Source: Orychophragmus violaceus (lineage: Eukaryota > Streptophyta > Magnoliopsida > Brassicales > Brassicaceae). Taken from it: 64,000 nucleotides of DNA. Below, one piece after another: positions 45,323 through 56,800 of the stretch; position 1 is the first letter of the stretch, and the number at the start of each line of letters is the position of its first letter. The notes beneath the pieces are model-generated. The model was given only the letters and a program-made list of their open reading frames with translations, made no database searches and was not told the DNA's origin. A program made the translations under genes and the position numbers. The stretch covers positions 11,827,145-11,891,144 of the forward strand of contig CM058235.1 in assembly GCA_030180135.1 (NCBI GenBank), in the 5' to 3' direction.

Positions 45323-46818
45323 TATTCACTATTTAAAAAACTAAATTTATTGGTTTGATGAATTTAAATAGTTATACTACTCTACTCTCCCTGACGTCTT
45401 TTATATAGTTAGTTGGAAAATTATGACAGTAAAGTTATACATATATATAACTAATTATTAATAATTCTTTTTTTTAAAATAGTTAAGAAAACTTAAATAA
45501 CCTATTTTTTTGTGCAAACACTTAAATAACATATTTATTATATATATATATTTAACACATGCTTTGAGAATATATATTTCTATCTCTTTATTAAACAATT
45601 TTAGTCTACGAAATTCAAACTCACACAATGACAGAAGAGTAACATTCCTTTTCAGAAAAAGAGAGAGAGAGAGAGAGTAACATTATGCCCATTTTTCTTT
45701 TTATCAATTAGCACAAAATATGTTAGATGAAAAATTAATATTCTCGTTTGAATTAAATATATTTTGCGACGAGTTCCGTACTTTTCTTTTATGTTACGCT
45801 TAGGACTAATGTTTTTATTTGTCAAAATTTGTAGGATAAATTAGAACCAATTGAAAATGAATAGATTATCACATATCTCTTACATATTATTTCAGTTCTC
45901 AGTCTTATATCAGATACGCGATTCTTAACCCTATCCGTTTCAATCTATAAAAATGTGAAAACGTGATAACATGATGCAGTCACATTCAATACATTAGAAA
46001 AATAGAAGATGATAACATTCTAATACTTGATGCTCATTAATCGAGAAACCATACTGTATTCACATGAAATTTCATAAACCAAACAGAGGTAGGAGATGGG
46101 ATTTTCACAGTGGTCCTCATTTTCTTCTTCCTTCTTCTTCACAGAGAAGGAAAAAAGAGAGTAAAACCTTAAAGATTAAATATAATATCTCTGTTTCTTT
46201 CTTCTTTAGTTAAATCTCAGTTTATGTGTCAGTGGTCCTCTTAATCTCCAGCGATCATGCACTTCATATGTGTATTCCGTACTACTTGTGTTTCAAATTG
46301 TTCCTGTCTCTTCACTGTTGGCTTCTTCTGGTTTTGTTGAAGCTGTTTTTACCGCCATTTTTAACTTTGTAATTTCAAAATATTCAAAGGATATTGGCGC
46401 AATCCATCACCATATTCTAACACATAATTAACCCGTTTGGTATATGAGTCTGACCATGTCCAGTCCATAGTACATTTGAAACGGACAGTCCATGGACAGC
46501 CCCGCCCATTTGGACAGGTATATCCGTATATGCTTAGTGATCAGTGCTGTCTTAAGTCATATCAGTGCCTCCACGCCGCCCTTAGTGATCATTTTTTGAA
46601 CTAAAACGACAATATGATAACTACTTTTATTATTTGGTTCCATAGATTAAAGATAAATACAGAAAATAAGAAAAAGAAAAATAAACATGAAACTGGGCTT
46701 CAAAGAGAATCTCCACAGTTCCATCTAACTTCTTATGAACATCAACAACTACAATTTTACAAGACATAATGATACTAATGTTACCGGAGGTTAACTAACA
46801 TTACATTAAGAGGGTTTT
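45323..46818. other. Spacer downstream of the OVATE gene
   Basis: Contains the second copy (about 45590-46180) of the segment at 42835-43170, a GA microsatellite (45660-45678) and, near 46440-46520, a fragment with GTCCATGGAC-type inverted words that may be another small transposon. The 3'UTR of the OVATE gene probably lies in 46650-46818. Confidence 0.45.
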
Positions 46819-47777
46819 TTACTTGGGTTTTGTAAGTTGACGCCAGATTTGCTCGAAAACCTGGATGATAAGATCATGATACTCCTTTGGATTCAAACAA
46901 AGGTAACAAGCAAGAAGATCCTCCAAGAATTTTGAAGCTCTGATGTTGTTTTCTTTTATCATCTCCACCATTGATTCTCTGAAATCTTTCTTTGGATCAA
47001 CGGATCGCTTAATCACTGCAAAACTCTCAAGAACAACTTGTTTGCTCTCTGAACTCGATGTGCTTCTACGCGTACCTGAGAGTTGAATTCTAGGTGAATG
47101 TACTCTTTTGAGGTTTATCCCAGCAGAGGATTTTCTTCCACTAGAAACTTGCTTCTGGTACTTCTTCTCTGATCTGCATTCATCATCTTCTTCTTCTTTC
47201 TCTTTTTTAATCTTCACAGAAAGCTGGTTTCTTAGCGGTTTCTTGGTTGGGTTACTTCCAGGACAAGCTTTCTCTATGGAATCAGACTCTTTGACTTTGT
47301 GTTGGTGAAAGCTTTGTTCTTTGTGTCGATCTTGAGGTTGGAAGGGTGAACAAACTCATCATCCTCATCTTCGTAGAAACTATACACAAAAGATTCAGGG
47401 GACCTTTCAAGAGCTGGAAACGCGCAGTGGGAGGAATTGATCTTGCTGTTGTTAAAACCTGCAGATGCAAAAGGAGGAGTGATTGGTTTAAGAGATGGCT
47501 TATAAAGTGTCTTTCTTTTACTCATCCTTTTTGTGTGAATAGAGTTTCTTGGTGAGTTATGGTTGGGACTGTTAGCTACTAAGCTGTTGGAAAAATGAGA
47601 GGCTGAAGACTGATGAGGAAGAGAATCTGAAGAGGGTTTCTTCTTGGTACAAATGTTTGAGGAAGAAGAAGAAGAAAAAGGTTTGCTTTTGTGTTTAGAC
47701 TGCTTAGTCATGTCTTTGAGTTTGTGAAACCATGCATTTGGGATCATATCTGAAATTTTGAACTTGTAATTCCCCAT
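46819..47777 (-). pseudogene. OFP2: OVATE-family gene (OFP2-like), single frameshift before the OVATE domain
   Basis: OVATE proteins are nuclear repressors acting with TALE homeodomain proteins. The intronless frame starts at ATG 47777 (MGNYKFKISDMIPNAWFHKL, the conserved N-terminal DNA-binding region) and reads 167 codons to a premature stop at 47274. The continuation in a second frame (from about 47290: SDSIEKACPGS) leads to a well-kept OVATE domain (FAVIKRSVDPKKDFRESMVE...YHDLIIQVFEQIWRQL) ending LTKPK and a stop at 46819. One missing base near 47288-47300 explains the shift: the length is 959 nt, and 960 would give 319 residues, the expected OFP2 size. Selection on the domain seems recent. 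The shift may be real or a sequencing error. Position next to TFCA matches OFP2 (At2g30400). Confidence 0.88.
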
Positions 47778-47789
47778 CTCATTCCTCAC

Positions 47790-48154
47790 TCTTCACACAG
47801 ATTTTCGGATGTTCTCTTATATAAAGAAACTATAAAAAGCAGAAGCAGAGTCTCTATGAGACAGATAAAGAAGTAGCTAAGATTGGAATGTATGTAGTGA
47901 GAGAAAATTGGGACCCCATTTCAGAAAAAGCTTAGAGTATGACTTTTGTTTGAATCATCATCACCATCATCATGGACTACTTGAGACATTACATTTACAC
48001 ACGCTAGTTCATTTAGGATTATTTGAATAGAGTAACGCGGATATGACCGAATACATTATTTAGGGCGTTTTTAAATTTGCATGACTATAAATATAATTGA
48101 TTAATAACTTAGTGAACAAATTGAAACTTTATATGAAGAATAATTAAGGATGCA
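47790..48154. promoter_or_regulatory. Promoter region of the OVATE gene
   Basis: Upstream on the minus strand: a possible TATA-like AAGAGAACATC-TATATAAG area near 47815-47825 (plus strand TTCTCTTATATAAAG) about 45 bp before the ATG. Otherwise AT-rich sequence with no recognised element. Confidence 0.35.
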
Positions 48155-48163
48155 AATGGTAAA

Positions 48164-48530
48164 GGGCAAATCGCATTAATAGCACAAAAAACATGACTTG
48201 TCAAAAATATAACACCAAGAAAGAAAAATCATAAAAATAGCACAAAAACATGTTTTGTCACTAAATTAGCCCTAACCCTAAATCTTAAATACTAAACCCT
48301 AAACCCTAAATAATAAACCCTAACCTTGAATAATAAACCCTAAACCCTAAATACTATACCCTAAACCCTAAATAATAAACCCTAAATCCTAAATAATTAA
48401 CCCTAAACTCTAAATTATATAATGCTATAAAAGTCTTTGTAATTAAAATAATGCTAAAAATGTGAATTATTTTTTTTGGTGCTATATTTATGATAAGGTA
48501 GGTTTTTTGTGCTATTTTATGACTTTTCTC
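48164..48530. mobile_element. Mutator-type MITE with telomere-like core
   Basis: 9-bp target duplication AATGGTAAA (48155-48163, 48531-48539). The terminal inverted repeats of about 55 bp share AATAGCACAAAAAAC and AAATATA-GCACC. The centre (48275-48415) is degenerate AAACCCTAA. Non-coding. Confidence 0.85.
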
Positions 48531-48539
48531 AATGGTAAA

Positions 48540-49358
48540 TCATCACCGAAATAAATAGAATATATATTAGTAGAATTAATTTAGTGGAAGTGTCGAAGGT
48601 TACAATGATTTTTTCTCTACCAAAGAGGAAGAAACAAATTTCAGTGAAATTCTATATTTATTTTTCAAAAGTAATTCCACAGTATTTTACTAAAACTTAA
48701 ATTATATTAAATAGATGATTGTTAAAAAAAAAAGAAACTCAGCATAATAAACTATTCTGGATTTTGGTCGGACAACCATTTGGACCTTAAATGTTCATCA
48801 ATCGGCTGATCAGTTAGCGGAATTGTAAAAACTTAAGAAAATGTGAACTGAAGGATTTTGATGTACTTCAATTGAAATATGATAAATTTTATGACTATTT
48901 TATTTATTTATTGGATTAACAATATAACTTAAAAACAGTTATTGAGTTGTAATAAAAAAGGGTAGCAAATAACCTAAATGTATAACATATTTATTGTTTT
49001 ACAAGATTAATAAAATTAATTAACGATTAAAACAACATATGAAAAATGGAAAAAGAAAAAAACTAAAAACCGATGAAAACAAACGTTACCAAGCGTACTT
49101 TTTATGTTTTGTGACAAAATCAGTTTCAGGGAATCAACTAAAAAGTTTTTAATAAAGTTTATTATGACCAAATGGCAATGGCCAAAAAACAATTCAGTTT
49201 TTTTTCTTCTAAATAAGCTTTTTGACTAAAAATGTTCGCACCAGCAGCCTTAGCGAGTAAAATTCCCTCATGAATCACCACTATTGTAAAGCAAAATACT
49301 TCTTCAACCGAATGAAATTTCCATACAAAAATCTCAATAACACAAACCGATCAATATA
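48540..49358. other. Intergenic, no gene recognised
   Basis: AT-rich spacer between two MITE-type elements; no gene or RNA recognised. Confidence 0.5.
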
Positions 49359-50947
49359 GGTGCTGTTCGTTTGTCCATCCAGATGATCTATCTGGATGGA
49401 GATGAAAATTGATGTTCGTTTAGTAAGAAAAATGACACTCATCCAGATGAATCTCATCTCCATCCAGATGGATCATCTGAATGAGTTTTAAAAATTTAGG
49501 CAAAATTTATAAACTCATCTAGATGAACCAAATTGGATCATTTGGATGGAGATGGTTCATCCAAAAATAACAAATTACTAATATATCCAAATTATTTAAA
49601 TATATCACAATTATCTTGAAAAACCATGTTGTTTGTCAAAGTCGAAAATCGTGTTTTCCCGCTAAAACAGCAAAATCGTGTTTTTCCGCCAAAATCGTAA
49701 AATCATGTTTTCCCGCCAAAATCGCAAAATCACTTTTTCCCGCTAAAACCGTAAAATTGTGTTTTTCCGCCAAAACCGTAAAATCGTGTTTTCCCATCAA
49801 AACCGTAAAATCGTGTTTTTCCGCCAAAACCGTAAAATTGCGTTTTTTCCGCTAAAACCTTAAAATCACGTTTTCCCTTCAAAACCCTGAAATCGCGTTT
49901 TTCCGCCAAAATCACAAAATCACGTTTTCCCGCCAAATCACAAAATCGTGTTTTCCCGCCAAATCGCATAATCGCGTTTTCCAGCTAAAATCGCAAAATC
50001 ATGTTTTCCCGCTAAAACCGTAAAATCGTGTTTTTCCGCCAAAACCGCAAAATCGCGTTTTCCCGTCAAAACCGTAAAAATACGTTTTCCCTCCAAAACC
50101 CTGAAATCGCGTTTTACACAAAAACCGCAAAATCGCGTTTTCCCGCCAAAACCGCAAAATCGCGCTTTCCCGCCAAATCGCAAAATCATGTTTCCCGCTA
50201 AAACCGCAAAATCGTGTTTTCCCGCCAAAACCGCAAAATCGTGTTTTCCCGCCAAAACCGCAAAATCGCGTTTTCCCGCAAAAATCGCAAAATCATGTTT
50301 CCCGCTAAAACCGTAAAATCGCGTTTTCCGTCAAAACCGCAAAACCATGTTTTCCGCCAAAACCGTAAAATCGTGTTTTCCTGCCAAAACCGCAAAATCG
50401 GGTTTTTCCGCCAAAACCGTAAAATCATGTTTTCCCGCTAAAACCGAAAATCGTGTTTTCCGTCAAAACAAAAAATTTTGTTTTCTCGTTAAAACCATAA
50501 ATTCGTGTTTTCTGCCGAAACCCTAAAATAGTGTTTTCTGCTAAAACCGCAAAAATCATATTTTCTCTTAAAACTGCAAAATCACATTTTCCGCCAAATC
50601 TATAATATTGCGTTTTCCAGTCAATATAATAATAATAATTTAAAAATAATTAGTTGTAAATATATTTTAGATTAGTATTTAAAATAATATAGTTAAAATT
50701 AAAACTAAAAGTTTAATTAGTTTAAAGTAGGGTAATTTAGTCATTTTCTTATTAAACTCATCTAGATGGATTTGAAGTTTACAAAAAAAAATAAACAAAC
50801 AAACACATGTTCATCTAAATGATTCATCCAAATGAACATCAAAAAAATATCAAAAAAACAACGAACAACATTCAGATAGATCATTTGGATGGATCATTCA
50901 GATGAACAATCTGGATGGATATGTCAAATGATCCAACGAACAACCCC
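49359..50947. mobile_element. PIF/Harbinger-like non-autonomous element carrying an E2F-site array
   Basis: The ends GGTGCTGTTCGTTTG (left) and GGGGTTGTTCGTTGG (right, minus strand) are flanked by ATA on both sides, a 3-bp duplication as in PIF/Harbinger. Subterminal regions repeat CATCCAGATG-like words in both orientations. The central kilobase is a tandem array (listed separately). The left end resembles that of the Harbinger element at 59572. Confidence 0.7.
49650..50620 (+). repeat. Tandem array of about 28-31 bp with E2F-like TTTCCCGCC sites
   Basis: About 33 degenerate units of the form GTTTTCCCGCCAAAACCG plus CAAAATCGT. Seven units contain an exact TTTCCCGCC, the plant E2F consensus (TTTSSCGC), and most others are one base away (TTTCCCGCT, TTTTCCGCC). 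Because many units are multiples of three, repetitive open frames appear on both strands (SCFPAKTVK on plus, HDFTVLAGK on minus); these are not genes. Confidence 0.88.
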
Positions 50948-51017
50948 ATATTCTTATACAACAAGAGAACATCAAGCTATTGTATTGGCCAGTCTCTAGT
51001 CAAAATACGCTTACTTT

Positions 51018-53177
51018 TCAACCATAGAAACAGTCCTGACATTTTAGGGAACAAAATATTGGTCCAGAAAATATTGATCTAGAAAGACTCTCGCAACTTA
51101 GGAAAGCTATTTTCTGTGAACAACGCTTCTCACAATAGAAGCAAAAAGGTCGAGACATGTGATGCTTGTTGGGCAGAACAATTACCTCACTAGATCTACC
51201 GAAGATGGAAAACGCTGAACCAGGCTTCATGTATAAGTCAATCCCAATCAAACATTCCATGTGTAGAGTGACACAACAGTACTCATCACAGTTATAAATC
51301 CTCTCTTTTAAATTTATTTTTGTTTCGCAAGCTTCACACCAATATTCCCGGATACTGGTCTCTTCATGGCCATAAGAAAGAGTGAGGATGTGCTTATCAT
51401 GCTTATACCTCACCTTTTGAGGTATAGTAGCACACTTGAAACACAAAGCAAAGTCATCGCATTCAATGCAGTTAAACGTCTCATCTGACAAACTGTATGC
51501 TTGGCAAACACAACATTGTCTCCTCTCATCTCCTTCCTTTGATGTTAGGAACAAAGGATGCTGCTTATGACTTCCATGGACTAATGGTTCATAAATTGTA
51601 GCACACTGCACATGTAGCTTGAAAAAACATGATAATTTACCACATTTATAGAAGAAACCAGCTGCCAAATACCCATAACAAGCTGAACAGCGACTCACAT
51701 CGTTCACAAAATCTTCCATTAGAGCTAGAGTGAGCACATGTGGATGTATCGGGTGATATATTTTGCGAGAAAGATTCGCACATGTTTCATGTAGAACAAA
51801 CTCACATTGCACGCAAGAATAGAAGTTACCAAAATAGATTGGTGTGATGCATGCTTGACACTGCCTATGCTCGTCGTAATCTATGCATGTGTTCTCATCA
51901 AGTCTCAACTGATGGTGTTCATGGCTGAAATGTCTTATGATTCCATCGCTTATCTTCACAAACGGCTCAATAACTTCTTCTTCAATTTCTTCTGGCTCTC
52001 CCTCAAGATCTATGCCATCCCACACATTGCTCTGTGTGGCACATCTTGAATGAGCCGCATACAAACAACCTTCCCTGATGCAAGTATATCCTCCATAATC
52101 ACTGTCTACCTTTTTGCGACAAACACCACAAGACCAATTTCCTTGGTCAAAAGATGGTGTATAACTGATACGATGAGGATGGCGAGATATCCTTAGAACA
52201 CGTGGTAAGTTGATACATTTTAGATGAGCCACAAAGTCACAAGGAGGACATATATAGAAAGGAGAGTTTGAATCGGCCAAGGCGCAGACGTTGCAAGTTA
52301 AGGAAGCCTTTCTTGGAAACAGAGCAAGTGTATGTGCATGCCACTTCGAATTTGGAATAGATAAGAGTGGTTCTTCGTCCACACACTCTATGTTCATAGT
52401 ATAATCACAAGCCAAACAACAATAAAATACCTCTTTGAGATCTTCATCACAACAATAGCAATCTCTACTACTGATCAATTCGTCCAAATTCACAACAAGC
52501 TGGAGAGAGTGTTTCTGATGAAGATGGTGTTTGATCTCGAGTGGAGTCTTTTCATATTCTTTATGGTAGTCTCCATTGCAACCTTTGCAGAGGAAATGGG
52601 AATCATATTTTCCTGTTAAACAGAGCATTTCCCAGTTTCCAAGAAAACAGTCCCACATGGCATGGCTATCCCACGAGACTTCTCCAACCCCATGAAATTT
52701 TCCTTTGTCCAAAGATACTTGTACTTGAGGGCATATGAAAATAAGTTTCTTTGAATTCATATAGATGACGACGGAAACTATTTGACGGAGGAGTGATACG
52801 AGCTCCGGCTGTGGCTTGAGTTCCAGTGTTTGGTCAACGAGTGACGTGAAGTTTGAATCAGACAGGCTTGTCTTGTCCGAATCCGTACTGCTTGTTTGAG
52901 AAATGAGTGATATGAGTTCCGACAGTGGCTTAGGTAGGGAATCCAGATCGATAGAGTTGACGAGAGAGATTGTTTGAGTGATGAGTGACATGAGCTTCGA
53001 CTCCGGCTTAGGCTGTGAATCTCCCAAATCCATAGAGCTGACGAGAGAGATTATTTGAATAATCAGTGTCATGGTCTTCGACTCCCACTTCGGGTCCGTA
53101 CGGACTCGGAGACTCAGCAATTGAGAAATGAGTGTAATGAGCTTCGGCTCTGTATCTTGATCCATAGAGTTTGTCAA
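51018..53177 (-). CDS. Cysteine/histidine-rich C1 (DC1) domain protein, complete single exon
   Basis: 719 residues, uninterrupted. Residues 1-150 are degenerate repeats of a hydrophobic unit (LISLISQ-x-ISLVNSMDL), then several DC1 zinc modules with HxxH and CxxC pairs (for example HHLHQKHSL, CYCCDEDLKEVFYCCLACDY, CGVCRKKVDSDYGGYTC, CQACITPIYFGNFYSC, CCVCQAYSLSDETFNC, CEACETKINLKERIYNC). DC1 proteins are a large, lineage-expanded plant family; modules resemble C1 lipid- or redox-binding domains, with roles in defence or signalling reported for some. The start at 53177 is chosen because TNSMDQD matches the repeat unit; ATG 53165 is an alternative. Transposons flank both sides closely. I do not recognise it as part of the conserved MYB-TFCA-OFP block, so it may have moved here. 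Confidence 0.9.
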   Translation of the reverse strand: MTNSMDQDTEPKLITLISQLLSLRVRTDPKWESKTMTLIIQIISLVSSMDLGDSQPKPESKLMSLITQTISLVNSIDLDSLPKPLSELISLISQTSSTDSDKTSLSDSNFTSLVDQTLELKPQPELVSLLRQIVSVVIYMNSKKLIFICPQVQVSLDKGKFHGVGEVSWDSHAMWDCFLGNWEMLCLTGKYDSHFLCKGCNGDYHKEYEKTPLEIKHHLHQKHSLQLVVNLDELISSRDCYCCDEDLKEVFYCCLACDYTMNIECVDEEPLLSIPNSKWHAHTLALFPRKASLTCNVCALADSNSPFYICPPCDFVAHLKCINLPRVLRISRHPHRISYTPSFDQGNWSCGVCRKKVDSDYGGYTCIREGCLYAAHSRCATQSNVWDGIDLEGEPEEIEEEVIEPFVKISDGIIRHFSHEHHQLRLDENTCIDYDEHRQCQACITPIYFGNFYSCVQCEFVLHETCANLSRKIYHPIHPHVLTLALMEDFVNDVSRCSACYGYLAAGFFYKCGKLSCFFKLHVQCATIYEPLVHGSHKQHPLFLTSKEGDERRQCCVCQAYSLSDETFNCIECDDFALCFKCATIPQKVRYKHDKHILTLSYGHEETSIREYWCEACETKINLKERIYNCDEYCCVTLHMECLIGIDLYMKPGSAFSIFGRSSEVIVLPNKHHMSRPFCFYCEKRCSQKIAFLSCESLSRSIFSGPIFCSLKCQDCFYG

Positions 53178-53471
53178 AAGAGAGAGAGATTATTATTTTG
53201 AGCGATGAAAGAGAGATGTTGAGTATGAATGTAATGAAGTTAGTGCTAATTGTAATACATATAGAATGATTAGATAAATAAATGATATAGATGAAAGGGA
53301 AAAAATTAATTTAGTACAGCAAATCACGATCCAATATCGAGGTTACAGGCTGTCCTATACAAAAGTCACGATATAATAATCTCCACAAATTACGTTATCA
53401 CGACATTAGGTAAGCATTACTTAAATATTTGAATAAACCAATGGAACAGCTTTTGAGTCGTAATCGTGATG
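53178..53471. promoter_or_regulatory. Upstream region of the DC1 gene
   Basis: About 290 bp between the DC1 start codon and the copia element at 53477. This is all the native upstream sequence left; no clear TATA box or motif was identified. Confidence 0.35.
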
Positions 53472-53885
53472 ATGTTTGAAATAGAATGTAAAGTGGTGAT
53501 CGTATTGATGTACAAAGTAATGTATATATACAAGGAGAGTCATCCTAATCCTAACGGGAATATATGTATATAGATTAAAACATATAAGATTCTAGCATAA
53601 CATATAAGATATGTCCTTATTTCTATACCCCTTCAAGTTGGACATGTCAAATTTTGAATCCCCAAGTTGGAAAGGAGATAAGTAAAAGTAGGGGTCGGCA
53701 ACGCCTTAGTTAGCAAATCGGCTGGTTGTTTTTGATGTCGAAATGTGTTTCATTGTAATAAGCTTAGCTTGTATTGTATCCCGAACAACATGACAATCCG
53801 ACTCCACATGCTTCGTACGTTCACGAAACACCAGATTTTTGGCAATGTAGATTGCCGATTTGCTATCACAGTATAACCGCATTGG

Positions 53886-56800
53886 TCAGGCATGAGTGAG
53901 ACCAAACGAGAGGAGTAATCGCTTGATCCATTTGAGCTCCTTCAGTGCATACGACACAAAACGATATTCAGCTTCAGAGGAAGAGATAGAAACAATATCA
54001 TGCTTTTTAGTCTTCCAATAGATCGGAGACCCACCAAGCAGGATGATGTAAGCACTTAAAGAACGATGAGTTATTAGGCAAGCATTCCAATCTGAGTCGC
54101 AAAACGTTGTTATACTGAGATCAGAATCTAAGCGTAGAAGAATGTCGTGTCCGCAAGTGCCCTTGAGATAACGAACGACCCGTAAGGCAGCTTCCCAATG
54201 ATCAAGAAGGGGTTGTTGCATGAATTCTGACAAAATATGGACACTATAGAAAATGTCGAGTTGAGTGAAAGTCAAGTAGATGAGCTGACCAATTAGCCGT
54301 CGATAGACTTCATCATGTTCAAGAGATGGACCTGCAATGAGAGAGCGCTTGTGATTAAGTTCCATAGGTGTGGCTGCCGGTCTGCTGATATACCATGGAT
54401 TTTAGGGATTTTAACCATGATATATATCTTATTTATCGAGTCTTTTATTATGTTTTGGAGTCTTTTTAGTATGTTTACAGGTCTAGACACGTTTGGACTG
54501 GATTTGGTGATTATGGAGCATTTTGGAGCATTTTGGAGTATTGACCCGAGAGGAAGACTTCACTGTCGACATTTGATACTTGCATCGATAGATGCAGACG
54601 CGTTATGGGCTTTTCTCCGCGGTTAAAGATAGAGTTTGGAAATTGCAACTTTGCCCAGAAGTTCCTCATAATTACAAAGAAGCCCCAGCCGACTTTAGAC
54701 CATTATATTAGGGTTTTTAAGCCATTGTTTAGGCTACGCTTTACTTACGCTTTATTTTATTTTCAGAGAGAGTTAGGGGCTGATCCTGCTCTCGAAAGAG
54801 AGAGGATTTCGAACCCCAGTTCTTTATTTGATTTTATAATATTTGGTTTTCTATTCATGATGTTTTCTGTTTCGATGATCATGTATGAGTAGATTACCTG
54901 TTAGGTTTAGGGATTCTCATTAGGGATTTCATGGAATTATAGGTTAATAAATCTGTAGGGATTCATATCTGTTAGTTCTTCATCTAGGATTGTTCTTACT
55001 GCTTAATCTGAATTAGCTACCCAGATTTATGATGTTAGGTTGATTGATACAACGACAGTTGGTTAATTAGCTAGAAAGAACCTAGATGAGAAATTTAATT
55101 ACTCGCAAAGGAATTTGGTTTAATTAGATTGTGAACATATCGAACTTGGAATTAAAGCTGGTTTAATCTGTTAGTAATTACAAAGAAATTTGGATTGCTG
55201 CACTTAGACTTAGAGAATTCTCGCAACGACAGTTGGTTAATTCTATATCTGTGTTTGAGTTCTAGAACAGTTCTTAATTAGATCTCGATTGATTGATTGC
55301 TTGTGTTCCTGATTTCCTGAGAACTCCCTAGACTTAAAGCTTCGCCTCCTTGCTCACATACTCGATGTTATTTACTTTTCTGCTTGCTTTTTAGTTTCTA
55401 ATCATATTTGTTTTCTCCTAGTTTAATCTCTTCTGTTTTATAATCTATTGTTGACCGGAGTCCCTGTGGATTCGATACCTAAGTACTACAACTACATCAC
55501 TGTGCACTTGCAGTTAGAATTGGGATTAAAACTCGACCTATCATCTGCAACCAAGAAGCCCCATCTCCGAAACTATGTCAAAGGCATATTTCCGTTGGGA
55601 AAGAAAAAATACCCTCAATATTCCTTGCGACTTCGATTCCTAGGAAATACTTGAGTTTGCCCAAGTCTTTTATATGAAAAAACTTGCTTAGACAATTCTT
55701 GAACCGTTGTATAGTAGACAAGTCGTTTCCAGCAATGGTAAAGTCATCAACGTAGACGAGAATATGAAGACATATATTACCACAGAGGAAGGAGAAGTGA
55801 GAGTAATCAGCTTTGCTTTGAGTAAATCCGTATGCCTTTAAGGCCGTACTAAGTTTAGCAAACCAACATCTCAGAGCTTGCTTCAGACCTTATATTGCCT
55901 TCTTCAAAAGACAAACCCGAGATGGATCAATACCTTCGAAACCAGGCGGTAGTTTCATGTAAACCTCCTCCTCGAGATCTCCATGAAGGAATGCATTGTG
56001 GACATTCATCTGATGCACTTCCCATTGTTTAGCTGCAACTATTTCAAGAAGAAGACGCACAGTAGAAGGCTTGGCAACATGTGTGAATGTGTATGTATAA
56101 TCGAGACCCTCTCGTTGTCTATTCCCTAGCGCGACCAAACGAGATTTGTGTCGAGCAGTCATCTCATTCGAGTGATATTTGATCTTATAGACCCACTTAC
56201 TACTAATATCTTTCTTCCATGGTGGTAGCTTCGTGATGATGAATGTATTATTAAGTGTTAATGCCTTAGCCTCAGACAGCATGGACTCCTTCCAAACGTC
56301 ATGAAGATCTGCTTCTTTGTAAGTCTGATGCTCTATATATGAAGTGATTTTAGCCAAAAACGTCTTGTGCCTAAGCGAGAAAACATCATCAGAAAGATAA
56401 GCCGAAATAGGATATAGTGATGTACCTGAGACCGTAGTTGAAGACCATGGAGCAGATAGTGATGAAGCGAGAGAGGGGTTGGGGAGAGTAGCAACATTGT
56501 CGTCAACATAGTCTTTTAGCAGAAAACTGATTGATAGTAGTAATAGGTGATGTGGAATAGTAGTTGGTTCGGTGATTTACTGAATGGCCGGTAAAGCCTG
56601 CTGAACCAGTGTAGTGTTCGTAGGTAGTATGTCAATCGCTGTATCCAAAGCAGTAGTGGATGGCAATCTGAGAACATTCGTATCAGTAGTTGTGGAAGTC
56701 TAAGGAGGCGCAATCGGAATGAACCAGTCAATAATGGTAATGTAAGGCTGAAAAACAAATGGAGTGACTGATTCCGGGTAAGCCGGGGAAAACAACCTCA

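Noticed and set aside
49616..50441. Overlapping open frames on both strands with repeated 9-10 residue units
   Set aside because: They arise from a tandem repeat whose unit is often a multiple of three; coding on both strands at once is an artefact.
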